64,000 nucleotides of DNA, taken from Hahellaceae bacterium (GTDB lineage Bacteria; Pseudomonadota; Gammaproteobacteria; Pseudomonadales; Oleiphilaceae). Below are positions 10,685-19,993 of this stretch, one piece after another. The stretch is taken from the NCBI GenBank assembly GCA_016744695.1, contig JADGDV010000010.1, positions 1 to 64,000 of the forward strand. The letters are read 5' to 3'. The translations under genes were made by a program, and so were the position numbers. Position 1 is the stretch's first letter, and the number at the start of each line of letters is the position of its first letter. The notes below the pieces were generated by a model. The model worked only from the letters and a program-made list of their open reading frames with translations, made no database searches and was not told where the DNA came from.

Positions 10685-12132
10685 GATTTTTTCGCCGTGA
10701 GTTTAACCATCAGTTGGGTATAACCCCTGACGAAATTTGATTGTACATACTGTGGGTCGTCTACCACTTCAATATTTTCAAAACGCTTTAATAACTCTTC
10801 CCACAGTATGCGCAGCTGCATTTCAGCTAAACGATTACCCATGCAGCGATGAACACCAAAGCCGAAGGAAAGATGTTTTCTGGCATTTTTACGGTCAATC
10901 ATAAATTGGTCTGGCTGATCTATAGCGCGTTCATCGCGATTACCTGACGCATACCACATGACGACTTTATCGCCTTTTTTAATGGTTTGACCGTTTAGCT
11001 CAACATCTTCTTTGGCTACTCTGCGCATGTACGCCAACGGTGTTTGCCAGCGAATAATCTCAGATACCATATTGGGTATCAAACTTGGATTATCTTTCAG
11101 TTTAATAAACTCGTCAGGAAACTGATTCAATGCATGAATACCACTGGTCATTGAGTTACGTGTGGTATCATTTCCTCCCACTAATAACAATGCAATATTG
11201 CCCATAAACTCCATGGGTCTGTCTATCATGTCTTTAGTATTTTCATTGGAGAGTAGTAAGCTGATTAGGTCGAAACCAAGTTCTTTACCCGCGGCTTTTT
11301 CCGCTTCTCTTGTACGCCATAACTCAGAGAACTTTTTAGCAGCTGTCGCAGCGACAGTAAAAATTTCATCAGTTGATCCTGTTCCACCGGTAGTCTCTGG
11401 GCTGCTTGCTGCCACATCTGACCAATAGGCCAGTTTATGACGTTCTTCGTAAGGAAAGTTGAACAGTGTTGCAAGCATTCTAGATGTTAATTCAATCGAT
11501 ACGTTTTGCACCCAGTCAAAGGGGACGTCAGTAGGCAGATTATCTAATACATCTTCAGCTCGACTGCGAATAAGCGATTCCATTTCTTTTAGATTTTTGG
11601 GTGCTACAACGTCTTGTACCGCTTGTCTTTGCAGGTCATGCTTCGGTGGGTCCATCGCGATAAAGGTTTCTATCGCAAGCCCATCTGGTCGTCCTCCAAG
11701 TGAAATGATCGGCTCTGCAGAGAATAGATCATGGTGTTTATCCACAAACATGATGTCTTCGTAGCGCGTCACTGACCAGAATGGTCCGAAAGGGCTGCTC
11801 TTCTGATAGTGCACCGGGCATTCATCACGTAAGCGCTTAAAGTAGGACTGCCAACGATTCTGTTTATACAGAAAGGGACTGCTGACATCTATATCTTCTA
11901 TGGCCAGTGTTTCTACATCCGGTAAAGGCGTCTCGATGAATACAGGAATAGGTTTACCTTTTATGATTGTTTTCTTAACTTTCTGGAAGACATGAGCGCC
12001 TTTAATTTGTAGGTGTATAGGGACCAGCGCAGCCCCTTTTTCTATTGCAGGAGATAATATTTCGGCCCCTTTTTCGAGCGCGGGAGATAGCAGCTCAGTA
12101 CCTTTTTCTATAGCGGGAGATAGAATATTCAT
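10681..12132 (-). CDS. cytochrome P450, CYP153 family (terminal alkane hydroxylase)
   Basis: Heme loop HLSFGFGVHRCMGNRLAE, I-helix GGNDTTRNSM, ExxR in SEIIRWQTPLAYMRRVA; CYP153-type N-terminal region ALEDIDVSxPFLYxQ-like (AIEDIDVSSPFLYKQNRWQSYFKRLRDECPVHYQKSSPFGPFWSVTRYEDI). Confidence 0.93.
   Translation of the reverse strand: MNILSPAIEKGTELLSPALEKGAEILSPAIEKGAALVPIHLQIKGAHVFQKVKKTIIKGKPIPVFIETPLPDVETLAIEDIDVSSPFLYKQNRWQSYFKRLRDECPVHYQKSSPFGPFWSVTRYEDIMFVDKHHDLFSAEPIISLGGRPDGLAIETFIAMDPPKHDLQRQAVQDVVAPKNLKEMESLIRSRAEDVLDNLPTDVPFDWVQNVSIELTSRMLATLFNFPYEERHKLAYWSDVAASSPETTGGTGSTDEIFTVAATAAKKFSELWRTREAEKAAGKELGFDLISLLLSNENTKDMIDRPMEFMGNIALLLVGGNDTTRNSMTSGIHALNQFPDEFIKLKDNPSLIPNMVSEIIRWQTPLAYMRRVAKEDVELNGQTIKKGDKVVMWYASGNRDERAIDQPDQFMIDRKNARKHLSFGFGVHRCMGNRLAEMQLRILWEELLKRFENIEVVDDPQYVQSNFVRGYTQLMVKLTAKKS
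12028..12126 (-). repeat. three tandem 33-bp units encoding an 11-aa repeat (ILSPAIEKGTE / LLSPALEKGAE / ILSPAIEKGAA)
   Basis: Direct reading of P450 codons 3-35. Confidence 0.9.
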
Positions 12133-12199
12133 GTCAAATTCTCAGTAAATAGATATGGTTTTTTTTATTATCTCTTCTCACAAACTGATCGGTTAGACC

Positions 12200-12520
12200 T
12201 TACATTTGAAATTCTGGAAGGCGTACAACCATTCCGTCCATGGCTTCAGTTGTTGTAATTTGGCAAGATAGTCGGGATGTATCGGCTTTTTCAGGCGTCA
12301 TATCTAGCATGAGTGTTTCTTCTTCTGTCACATTGCCAGTCTTGCTCGTCCAATTTGCATCTACAATTACATGACATGTTCCGCATGCACATTCGCCACC
12401 GCAATCGGCATCAACACCCGGTACGCCATTGTCCATGGCTATCTGCATTAGGGATTTACCTTCTTCGATTTCAACGGCATGTTGATCACCACTATGTTCT
12501 ATAAACGTAATACTACCCAT
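12200..12520 (-). CDS. 2Fe-2S ferredoxin (adrenodoxin/putidaredoxin type), P450 redox partner
   Basis: MGSITFIEHSGDQHAVEIEEG...GVDADCGGECACGTCHVIV...RLSCQI cluster-ligand pattern. Confidence 0.93.
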   Translation of the reverse strand: MGSITFIEHSGDQHAVEIEEGKSLMQIAMDNGVPGVDADCGGECACGTCHVIVDANWTSKTGNVTEEETLMLDMTPEKADTSRLSCQITTTEAMDGMVVRLPEFQM

Positions 12521-12597
12521 AAGATCCTCAGCTAAATTCTATTGATTATATATTTTCAAATCACTTAGCTTAGATTACGGCGTTGAGGCATTGGATA

Positions 12598-12636
12598 GGA
12601 GGTCATATCTTGACAATAGGGGGTCATTAAAAGACA
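12598..12636. promoter_or_regulatory. candidate AraC-type operator: two direct repeats GG(A/G)GGTCATN5GACA, 21-bp period
   Basis: ggaggtcatatcttgaca (12598-12615) and gggggtcattaaaagaca (12619-12636), 13/18 identical, between divergent ferredoxin and AraC-type genes. Confidence 0.5.
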
Positions 12637-12717
12637 CTGAATGTGGCAGTTTACTTTTAAGTTCGCTATTTTTGGAATCAATATGTCCAGGGCTAATTAA
12701 TTATAAGAGGTGATATT

Positions 12718-13770
12718 GTGACAAATTATGTTGAAGATACTCGGGCAGTTGTTTCAAATGTCGCTAATATTCCCTCCAATTATTCGAGACTGATAGCACG
12801 CGTTTTAGAATTGCAAGTTCGCGACTTACCTGTGTTACTGGCGTTGACTCAGCTGACTATCGATCAGTTTATGAAGGAAGATACTCTGCTCACTACCCAG
12901 CAACAAATTCAGATACTGCACAATGCTTTGCGACTGTCTAATGATGAGGTATTTGGTTTGCGTTTAGGTAGTCGTCTAACACCGCCGACTCATGGCGCCA
13001 TGGGTTTTTTGGCTAACAGTAGCCCCAACTTGTTAATGGCGTTAAAAGCAATTCAAACGTACTCGCCTACGCGTATGAGCTTTACTCGGCTGGAGTTGGT
13101 TTCCAGTGAGGAATGGCTGGAGTGTTACTTTTATATCGATTTAGATGTAAGTGAAGATATTCGCCGCTGCGTGTCTGAGGCCTCTGCTATGACATTTTTT
13201 GAGTGCGCAGAGTTTATTGTAGGGCGACCTTTAGATGAGGCAAAATCAAGTTTTTCCCATGCAGAACCAAGTTACAGTGAGCGTTACCCTGATTATCTAC
13301 CCGGTCAATTTGAATTTTCTACACCACACATCATGGTCAAAATACCTATGGAGTTGTGTCTAGTACCTAATGCATCAGCCAATCATGAGAACTATTTATT
13401 GGCATTGAAACAATGTGAAATGATGCTGACACAACTTCACTCCAATAAGGATACATGTAAATACCAAATACAAAAAATGATGCTGTCTCACCCTCCAGGT
13501 TTTTTAAATGAAGATGAAGCGGCGGCGGCATTGTTTATAAGTAAGCGTACGTTGGCCCGAAGACTTCAAAAAGAAGATACTGCTTTTCGTCAAATTCGGG
13601 ATGAAATTTTATCGCAACAAGCAAGCGGTTATTTAAGAGATAGTCAGATGTCTGTAGAGGCGATTGCTGCTTTACTTAACTATCATGACAGTGCCAATTT
13701 TAGGCGGGCATTTAAACGCTGGTTTCAGTTATCCCCAGATCAATATCGACAGCGATTAATTAAAGAGTGA
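12718..13770 (+). CDS. AraC family transcriptional regulator (arabinose-binding-like N-terminus, HTH_18 C-terminus), GTG start
   Basis: C-terminal EDEAAAALFISKRTLARRLQKEDTAFRQIRDEIL...SVEAIAALLNYHDSANFRRAFKRWFQLSPDQYR. Confidence 0.9.
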   Translation: MTNYVEDTRAVVSNVANIPSNYSRLIARVLELQVRDLPVLLALTQLTIDQFMKEDTLLTTQQQIQILHNALRLSNDEVFGLRLGSRLTPPTHGAMGFLANSSPNLLMALKAIQTYSPTRMSFTRLELVSSEEWLECYFYIDLDVSEDIRRCVSEASAMTFFECAEFIVGRPLDEAKSSFSHAEPSYSERYPDYLPGQFEFSTPHIMVKIPMELCLVPNASANHENYLLALKQCEMMLTQLHSNKDTCKYQIQKMMLSHPPGFLNEDEAAAALFISKRTLARRLQKEDTAFRQIRDEILSQQASGYLRDSQMSVEAIAALLNYHDSANFRRAFKRWFQLSPDQYRQRLIKE

Positions 13771-13868
13771 ATTAGGTAAAGTAAGGTAAGCTACGGTTGT
13801 TTTATCGTGCTTGAAATATTAGTTCATGATGTCCGGGTAGGCTTGATTTAATGTTGACCAGAGCATCT

Positions 13869-14591
13869 TCAATGGGGCGACTTTGTGTTTATGATATTGA
13901 TCTCATAGAGATCCCCATCGGCTTCTACTTGAGTGAGTTTTACTAGTAGGTAATCCCACTCTTTGGCAAACCACAAGGTACTCTCTCTTTTATCTGACTC
14001 TGTACGTACTTTTTTTATAATAATGGTTGTTACATTGCCAAGTTCAGTGTTTATTGTTTCTTCCCCATGTCGTTTAAAGCTGAACTGTTTGAGGTAGCCT
14101 CCATCCGCGACTTGATAGCGTAAATCCTGCTTGCCTGCTTTTAGGTCGAGCCTGAGTTGTAATTGGTAGCCTAATTTATCAATTGCCCCCTCTGGGATGG
14201 ACATAGACCAAGGGATTCCTTGTACGTCATTCAGTACTTTGTGTTCCTTCCAGTTGAACTCCAATGTGGCTCTTCTATTGTTTACTGCCCAGCCACTGCG
14301 TTTAAAGTGATATGTGATGGGTAGTACTTTTTTGCCGGTCCATTGAAAGTAAACCGATTCATTAATTTCGGCGAAAAAAGAGTCAACATTAAATTGGTAG
14401 CGCCAGATTTTATTGGAAAGCTGAACTAGGGTGTGTGTGGCGGTGCCACTGATAGGAAGGCCGTTTTCGAATGAGGCTTTATATTGAGTGATGCTGGGTT
14501 TGAGCTCTAAGGCAGCTAGTGCAGACGATAGCACTAGCATAAGTAGAACGGAGCTTAATTGTTTTAAATGCAGTGTGTTAAGTAATTGCAT
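13869..14591 (-). CDS. DUF3108 domain exported protein
   Basis: Signal peptide; YKASFENGLPISGTATHTL...WRYQFNVDSFFAEINESVYFQW pattern typical of DUF3108; downstream of purN. Confidence 0.75.
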   Translation of the reverse strand: MQLLNTLHLKQLSSVLLMLVLSSALAALELKPSITQYKASFENGLPISGTATHTLVQLSNKIWRYQFNVDSFFAEINESVYFQWTGKKVLPITYHFKRSGWAVNNRRATLEFNWKEHKVLNDVQGIPWSMSIPEGAIDKLGYQLQLRLDLKAGKQDLRYQVADGGYLKQFSFKRHGEETINTELGNVTTIIIKKVRTESDKRESTLWFAKEWDYLLVKLTQVEADGDLYEINIINTKSPH

Positions 14592-14648
14592 TTAACTATG
14601 TTGTTCTATTTTAGATTTGGGATCAAGCGAATAAACTAAAGTTAATCG

Positions 14649-15314
14649 TTATTCGCTCGCACCATCTATATGTTGCTCACCTGACTCTGAAAGTAATGTT
14701 TGATCAAGACTGGCCTGGCTGCCTTCCATTTTTAATCGACCCTGCGCGAACCACTTTATGGCTCTGGGGTAGATTTGATGTTCTTGAATCAAGATTTTGG
14801 CTGCCAGTGTGTCGGCTGTTTCAGATGAACTGATAGGCACCCTTGCTTGTAATACATTAGGGCCTCCATCTAGTTCTTCTGTTACAAAGTGAACCGTCAC
14901 GCCATGCTCACTTTCACCGTCTTCAATGGCTCGTTGATGCGTATTCAAACCTCGGTACTTTGGCAGTAATGAGGGGTGAATATTTAGCATACGGCCACTG
15001 TAATGACGCACAAACTCGGGTGTTAGTATTCGCATAAAGCCAGCGAGTACGACTAACTCAGGTGAAAAATGATCAATTTTGGCTTGTAATGCCTGATCAA
15101 AGTCTTCTCTGCTGTCGAAGTCTTTATGAGAGATAACGACGGTAGGAATACCGGCGTCAGCCGCTCTTTTTAAACCATACGCACTTTCTTTATTACATAT
15201 AACCGCACTGATTTTTGCTGGAACTATTCCGTTTTGGGTCGCATCTATAATTGCTTGTAGATTCGACCCGCTACCGGAAATAAGAACAACCATTGATAGT
15301 TCTGGCTGGCTCAT
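14649..15314 (-). CDS. purN: phosphoribosylglycinamide formyltransferase
   Basis: VVLISGSGSNLQAIIDA, LAGFMRILTPEFV, LNIHPSLLPKYRGLNTHQRAIE. Confidence 0.95.
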   Translation of the reverse strand: MSQPELSMVVLISGSGSNLQAIIDATQNGIVPAKISAVICNKESAYGLKRAADAGIPTVVISHKDFDSREDFDQALQAKIDHFSPELVVLAGFMRILTPEFVRHYSGRMLNIHPSLLPKYRGLNTHQRAIEDGESEHGVTVHFVTEELDGGPNVLQARVPISSSETADTLAAKILIQEHQIYPRAIKWFAQGRLKMEGSQASLDQTLLSESGEQHIDGASE

Positions 15315-16372
15315 TAAGCATTCAGTCCTTTCAGATCAACTTGTTCTTCATCTGCTTGTGCTGTTTCTATGTTACCCATTACCCAAGGTGATTCACCTTC
15401 AGCTTCTAATAATGCAATAGCGGCATCTACGTTTTCAGCAGGTATTACAAGAACCATGCCTACACCGCAGTTTAAGGTACGGTACATTTCACGCATCTCA
15501 ACATTGCCTTTTTCCTGAATCCATTTGAATACAGGAGGGATATCCCAGCTTGTTGTGTCAACAACCGCTTTGGTTCCTTCTGGCAATACGCGTGGAATGT
15601 TTTCTAGTAAACCACCGCCAGTAATATGTGAAAGCGCATTTACTTGGCTGTCTTTAATAAGATTAAGTAAAGGCTTAACATAAATGCGTGTTGGCTCCAT
15701 TAGCGCGTCTTTTAACGGCTTGCCACCAACCACTTCATTAAGATCTGCATTAGATACTTCAATAATCTTTCTGATTAATGAGTAGCCGTTAGAATGTGGG
15801 CCTGAAGAGGGAAGGCCAATAAGTACATCGCCAGCGCCAACTTTGCTGCCGTCGATTAACTCAGATTTTTCTGCGATACCTACGCAGAATCCGGCTAGAT
15901 CATAATCACCGCCTTCATACATGCCTGGCATTTCAGCGGTTTCACCACCTACTAAAGATGCGCCAGATAACTCACAACCTGCACCAATACCTGCGACTAC
16001 GTTAGCGGCAACATCAATATCAAGTTTGCCTGTTGCATAGTAGTCAAGAAAGAATAATGGTTCTGCGCCAGCAACAATTAAGTCATTAACACACATGGCT
16101 ACAAGGTCTATGCCAATGGTGTCGTGCTGATTTAGATCCATTGCTAGGCGAAGTTTTGTGCCCACGCCATCTGTGCCGGAAACTAATACAGGCTGCTTGT
16201 AACCTGTTGGTAGTTCAAAGAGTGCACCGAATCCACCTAGCCCTGCCATTACTTCAGGACGACGTGTTTTTTTAGCAACGCCTTTAATACGTTCAATCAG
16301 GGCGTTTCCGGCATCTATATCAACACCGGCATCTTTGTAGCTTATGGACTGCGTTTCTGGCTTGTTTGTCAT
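15314..16372 (-). CDS. purM: phosphoribosylformylglycinamidine cyclo-ligase
   Basis: [68 protein letters not shown] extends to 16402; likely start MTNKPE at 16372. Confidence 0.95.
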   Translation of the reverse strand: MTNKPETQSISYKDAGVDIDAGNALIERIKGVAKKTRRPEVMAGLGGFGALFELPTGYKQPVLVSGTDGVGTKLRLAMDLNQHDTIGIDLVAMCVNDLIVAGAEPLFFLDYYATGKLDIDVAANVVAGIGAGCELSGASLVGGETAEMPGMYEGGDYDLAGFCVGIAEKSELIDGSKVGAGDVLIGLPSSGPHSNGYSLIRKIIEVSNADLNEVVGGKPLKDALMEPTRIYVKPLLNLIKDSQVNALSHITGGGLLENIPRVLPEGTKAVVDTTSWDIPPVFKWIQEKGNVEMREMYRTLNCGVGMVLVIPAENVDAAIALLEAEGESPWVMGNIETAQADEEQVDLKGLNA

Positions 16373-16536
16373 CGGTTTCTCGGCTGCTGAGGCTTTAAGC
16401 ATTTAATTAAAGCACGACTATTTTAAGGGCAAAGCGATAAAGCGCGGTATTTTAACAGTTGCTGAATAGAACAGCCAACATAGGAACAAATGTTTTATTG
16501 GTGTATTATCTCTATTCTATTGATTTGTGGTTATTT

Positions 16537-17733
16537 ATGGGTACTGATTTGATTAGAAATAATACAGAAAAGTTAATAAAAACATTGAGTAAGCTGTTTT
16601 TTGTAATTTTATTTGCTTCTTTTTCAAGTTTAATTTCTGCCTCTCAGATTCTTGGACTTTATCAATCTGAGGTTTTAGTGAGCTCTCAAGAAGCAGAAGA
16701 ACGACAAAAAGCATTTAGTTTAGCGCTAAATGAGGTCTTGGTTAGGGTCTCAGGTAAGATGTCTGTACTTGATAATACTGAGTTAATGATGGCGCTTACA
16801 CAGCCAGAAAAATTAGTACAAATATTCAGTTATAAAGCAATCGAGGCCTCCATTGACAACGATATGCCTTCAAATACTCACCCTGGCACATTACAGACGC
16901 TTCCTGACGAAGCGTTATCTGACCCGCATGTAATTTCTCATGCATTGAGTATTTCTTTTTCTCGGTTGGCGATTAATAACCTACTAAAGCAATATGGTGA
17001 ACCTGTGTGGGGAGGGAACCGGCCTGCTGTATTATTGTGGGTGGCGGCAGAAGAAAAAGGTGTTCGACGAGTTGTTAGTGCTTCCGCTGATACTGCATTT
17101 ACTTCCGCTATTAAACGGGCTGCAAAAATAAGAGGAGTGCCTCTTTATTTGCCTACGATGGATCCTCAAGATCGTCAACTAGTGAATTCTTCTGACATTT
17201 GGGGGCTTTTTATTGATTCATTAAAAGAAGCGTCTAGCCGGTATCAAGCTGATGCGCTGTTGGTGGGAAGAGTCGGCCAGAGGCAAAATGCTAATGGCGT
17301 GGAGCTATGGTCTGGCCAATGGGTCTTTGAGCTTAAGGGTGTTGTTTATAGTGGTGAGCTTGAGGCATTATCGTTAAATGAAGCGGCTATGTCTTTAATT
17401 GCGCCTATTGCTGAAAACTTATCTGAGCGTTATGCCATTCTTGGCGGGGATGCTTTGCTCAATAGTGAAATAGAGCTCGAAATCAGCGATATTAAATCAA
17501 TGGAAGACTATGTTGGGGCAACACGGTATATTGAATCGTTACCGCCGGTTAGTTCTGCCAAATTAACATGGGTGAAGGGCGAGCGAATTCGCTTTTCTGT
17601 GAGTTTAAAAGGATATTTAGAACAATTGGAAGAACATATTGAACTTGATTCAAAGTTGTCAGCTGAAATTACTCAGTCGTTCGATCTTAGTGAGCGCTCA
17701 CGACTTTACTATCGATGGTCTACGTTGAACTAG
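16537..17733 (+). CDS. DUF2066 domain exported protein
   Basis: ORF 16459-17733; signal peptide, LGLYQSEVLVSSQEAEERQKAFSLALNEVLVRVSGK; located between purM and hda as in related genomes. Confidence 0.8.
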   Translation: MGTDLIRNNTEKLIKTLSKLFFVILFASFSSLISASQILGLYQSEVLVSSQEAEERQKAFSLALNEVLVRVSGKMSVLDNTELMMALTQPEKLVQIFSYKAIEASIDNDMPSNTHPGTLQTLPDEALSDPHVISHALSISFSRLAINNLLKQYGEPVWGGNRPAVLLWVAAEEKGVRRVVSASADTAFTSAIKRAAKIRGVPLYLPTMDPQDRQLVNSSDIWGLFIDSLKEASSRYQADALLVGRVGQRQNANGVELWSGQWVFELKGVVYSGELEALSLNEAAMSLIAPIAENLSERYAILGGDALLNSEIELEISDIKSMEDYVGATRYIESLPPVSSAKLTWVKGERIRFSVSLKGYLEQLEEHIELDSKLSAEITQSFDLSERSRLYYRWSTLN

Positions 17734-17734
17734 C

Positions 17735-18289
17735 ATGATTCTTCAATGGCACTACTTACCCAATATGCTGACTCTTTTGCGGATTGTATTAGTGATCCCT
17801 TTTGCCACCAGTATATATTTCGAATCTTATCGGCAGGCGCTTTTACTCTTTTTTGTGGCTGGGGTTTCTGACGGTGTTGATGGTTTTTTAGCGCGACATT
17901 TTAACTGGAAGTCTCGCTGGGGTGAAATAGCTGACCCTTTGGCTGACAAGCTGTTACTTGTTACCGCTTATGTGATGTTAACGCTGACGGGGCATCTTCC
18001 GTTATGGTTAACGGTTTTAGTTTTTTCCCGAGACATAATTATTGTTGCAAGCGCGCTAATTTATCATTATTGGATTGGGGCTTACAAAATGAAGCCTTCA
18101 ATGCTTAGTAAAGCAAATACCTTTCTTCAAATTGTTTATGTGTTAATGATCGTTGTCTCATTAGCGGGTATTAAAATGCCTCAGTTTGCATTGGATTATG
18201 GTGCGTGGGTTGTGGCAGTAATAGCGGTGCTTAGTTGTGTTCAGTATGGAGTGGTATGGGGGCGAAAAGCCTACCAGTTAAAGATGTAG
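17735..18289 (+). CDS. CDP-alcohol phosphatidyltransferase family protein
   Basis: Exact D-x2-D-G-x2-A-R-x8-G-x3-D-x3-D motif: DGVDGFLARHFNWKSRWGEIADPLAD. Confidence 0.9.
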   Translation: MILQWHYLPNMLTLLRIVLVIPFATSIYFESYRQALLLFFVAGVSDGVDGFLARHFNWKSRWGEIADPLADKLLLVTAYVMLTLTGHLPLWLTVLVFSRDIIIVASALIYHYWIGAYKMKPSMLSKANTFLQIVYVLMIVVSLAGIKMPQFALDYGAWVVAVIAVLSCVQYGVVWGRKAYQLKM

Positions 18290-18292
18290 ATG

Positions 18293-19006
18293 ATGAAACG
18301 AAATAGCGATATAGGTCAGCCTCAGCAACTTACTTTACCCGTTAAGCTTAGGCAAGACTTCACTTTTGATAATTTTCTTGGTGCGGCGAATACTAAGAAT
18401 AGTCATATTCTTAGTCATGCATTGAGTAATGAAGAAGCTTTCATTTATCTTTGTGGCGAGCAGGGAAGTGGTAAAACGCATTTGTTGAATGCGTGCTGCA
18501 ATATATTGGAAGCCAAGCACAAACGTGTAATGTTTATATCTTTAAAAGAATTGGATGGTTTGAGTTCAAATTTGTTTGATGAGCTTGAAATGTTTGACGC
18601 GGTTATTCTTGATGATATTGATACCTTGTTTGAAAACTCCGAAACTGAAGTGGCTTTGTTTGATCTGTATAACCGTTTAAAACTAGCCGAAAAAATGCTT
18701 ATCGTTTCGGCCGCAGGCCCTGTTGCTAATCAATGCATTATATTAGCAGATTTGAGATCTCGCCTTGGGGCAGGTTTGTTATTGCAGTTATTACGCTTAA
18801 CCGACGATGAAAAAATGCATGCTTTACAGTCTCGAGCTCAAGAAAAAGGTTTTTTCTTAGGCGATGATGTCGCGGCTTATGTTATGAAAAGAAGTGGTCG
18901 CAATTTGGGTGAGTTATTTAATGTATTAGATACATTAGATGATGCATCGCTCAGTGCAAAACGACGATTAACTGTTCCATTTGTGAAGACCGTTTTGGGC
19001 TGGTAG
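18293..19006 (+). CDS. hda: DnaA regulatory inactivator Hda
   Basis: QQLTLPVKLRQDFTFDNFLGAAN, IYLCGEQGSGKTHLLNACC, AVILDDIDTL; ends FVKTVLGW. Start within MMKRN (18290/18293). Confidence 0.9.
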   Translation: MKRNSDIGQPQQLTLPVKLRQDFTFDNFLGAANTKNSHILSHALSNEEAFIYLCGEQGSGKTHLLNACCNILEAKHKRVMFISLKELDGLSSNLFDELEMFDAVILDDIDTLFENSETEVALFDLYNRLKLAEKMLIVSAAGPVANQCIILADLRSRLGAGLLLQLLRLTDDEKMHALQSRAQEKGFFLGDDVAAYVMKRSGRNLGELFNVLDTLDDASLSAKRRLTVPFVKTVLGW

Positions 19007-19065
19007 AACTGGTTACAACTTGAGTGCATCTTGACTAAAATAATATTTTTAAAACTGGGGGAATC

Positions 19066-19857
19066 ATGAAACGCGTTGTATTTAACTTAAAAGGTGGGGT
19101 AGGGAAATCTAGCATTACCTGTAATCTAGCTGCTATTAGTGCTGCTGAAGGTTTGCGAACATTAGTTGTTGATCTAGACCCTCAAGGCAATTCAAGTCAG
19201 TATTTATTAGGCAAGCCTACCGCTGAATTGAAAGATACGGTAGGAGACCTTTTTGAACAGACGGTCGCTTTTAATATATTCAATAAAAAGCCTGAAGACT
19301 TTGTTCATGCCACCCCATTTAGTGGTCTGTATGTTTTGCCTTCTAGCCCCGAGCTTGATTACCTTGAGCGTAAGTTGGAAGCGAAGCATAAAATTTATAA
19401 ATTAAGAGATGCTTTAAGTAAGCTCGGTGAAACATTTGACCGGATTTATATCGATACGGCGCCTGCTCTAAATTTTTATACTCGATCAGCATTAATAGCT
19501 GCTGATCGTTGTTTAATTCCTTTTGATTGTGATGACTTCTCTCGCCAAGCGCTATATCAGATTTTTGGTGAAATTCAGGATCTTCAAGAAGACCATAACC
19601 CTAATCTTACTATCGAAGGTATTGTTGCAAATCAGTTTCAGCCAAGGGCTACATTACCTAGGCAGTTAATTAATGAACTGCTTGAAGAGCAGATGCCGGT
19701 GTTACCGGTTTATCTTTCGTCGTCTATTAAGATGAAAGAGTCTCATCAGGCTAAAAAACCACTTATTCACTTTGCGCCGAAGCACAATTTAACGAAACAA
19801 TTTGTTGATTTGCATAAGGTATTGAACGGTGAAGAAGTAGCGGTAGAAGCGCTTTAG
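19066..19857 (+). CDS. ParA family ATPase
   Basis: Deviant Walker A LKGGVGKSSITCNLA; DLDPQGNSSQYLLG; YIDTAPALNFYTRSAL. Confidence 0.9.
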   Translation: MKRVVFNLKGGVGKSSITCNLAAISAAEGLRTLVVDLDPQGNSSQYLLGKPTAELKDTVGDLFEQTVAFNIFNKKPEDFVHATPFSGLYVLPSSPELDYLERKLEAKHKIYKLRDALSKLGETFDRIYIDTAPALNFYTRSALIAADRCLIPFDCDDFSRQALYQIFGEIQDLQEDHNPNLTIEGIVANQFQPRATLPRQLINELLEEQMPVLPVYLSSSIKMKESHQAKKPLIHFAPKHNLTKQFVDLHKVLNGEEVAVEAL

Positions 19858-19892
19858 TTCGCTAGAAGCTTACACCACACACTATTTTCCCA

Positions 19893-19918
19893 AAAGAAGC
19901 GACTCTGTTCGCTTCTTA
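19893..19918 (+). terminator. hairpin aagaagcga-ctctgt-tcgcttctt downstream of parA-like gene
   Basis: 9-bp perfect stem; weak T-tract. Confidence 0.5.
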
Positions 19919-19993
19919 TCTAAAATAGAGTTGAACCTTGGCCCGTAAAGGCTATGCTTAAATTTAAGCAGTGTCTTATCTGGAAACCTTTTT

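Noticed and set aside
11735-11750. DnaA-box-like TTATCCACA
   Set aside because: Single copy inside the P450 coding sequence with no cluster or AT-rich DUE; no sign of an origin.
11162-11764. + strand ORFs of 88 and 101 aa inside the P450 gene
   Set aside because: Antisense shadows of the conserved CYP153 coding frame.
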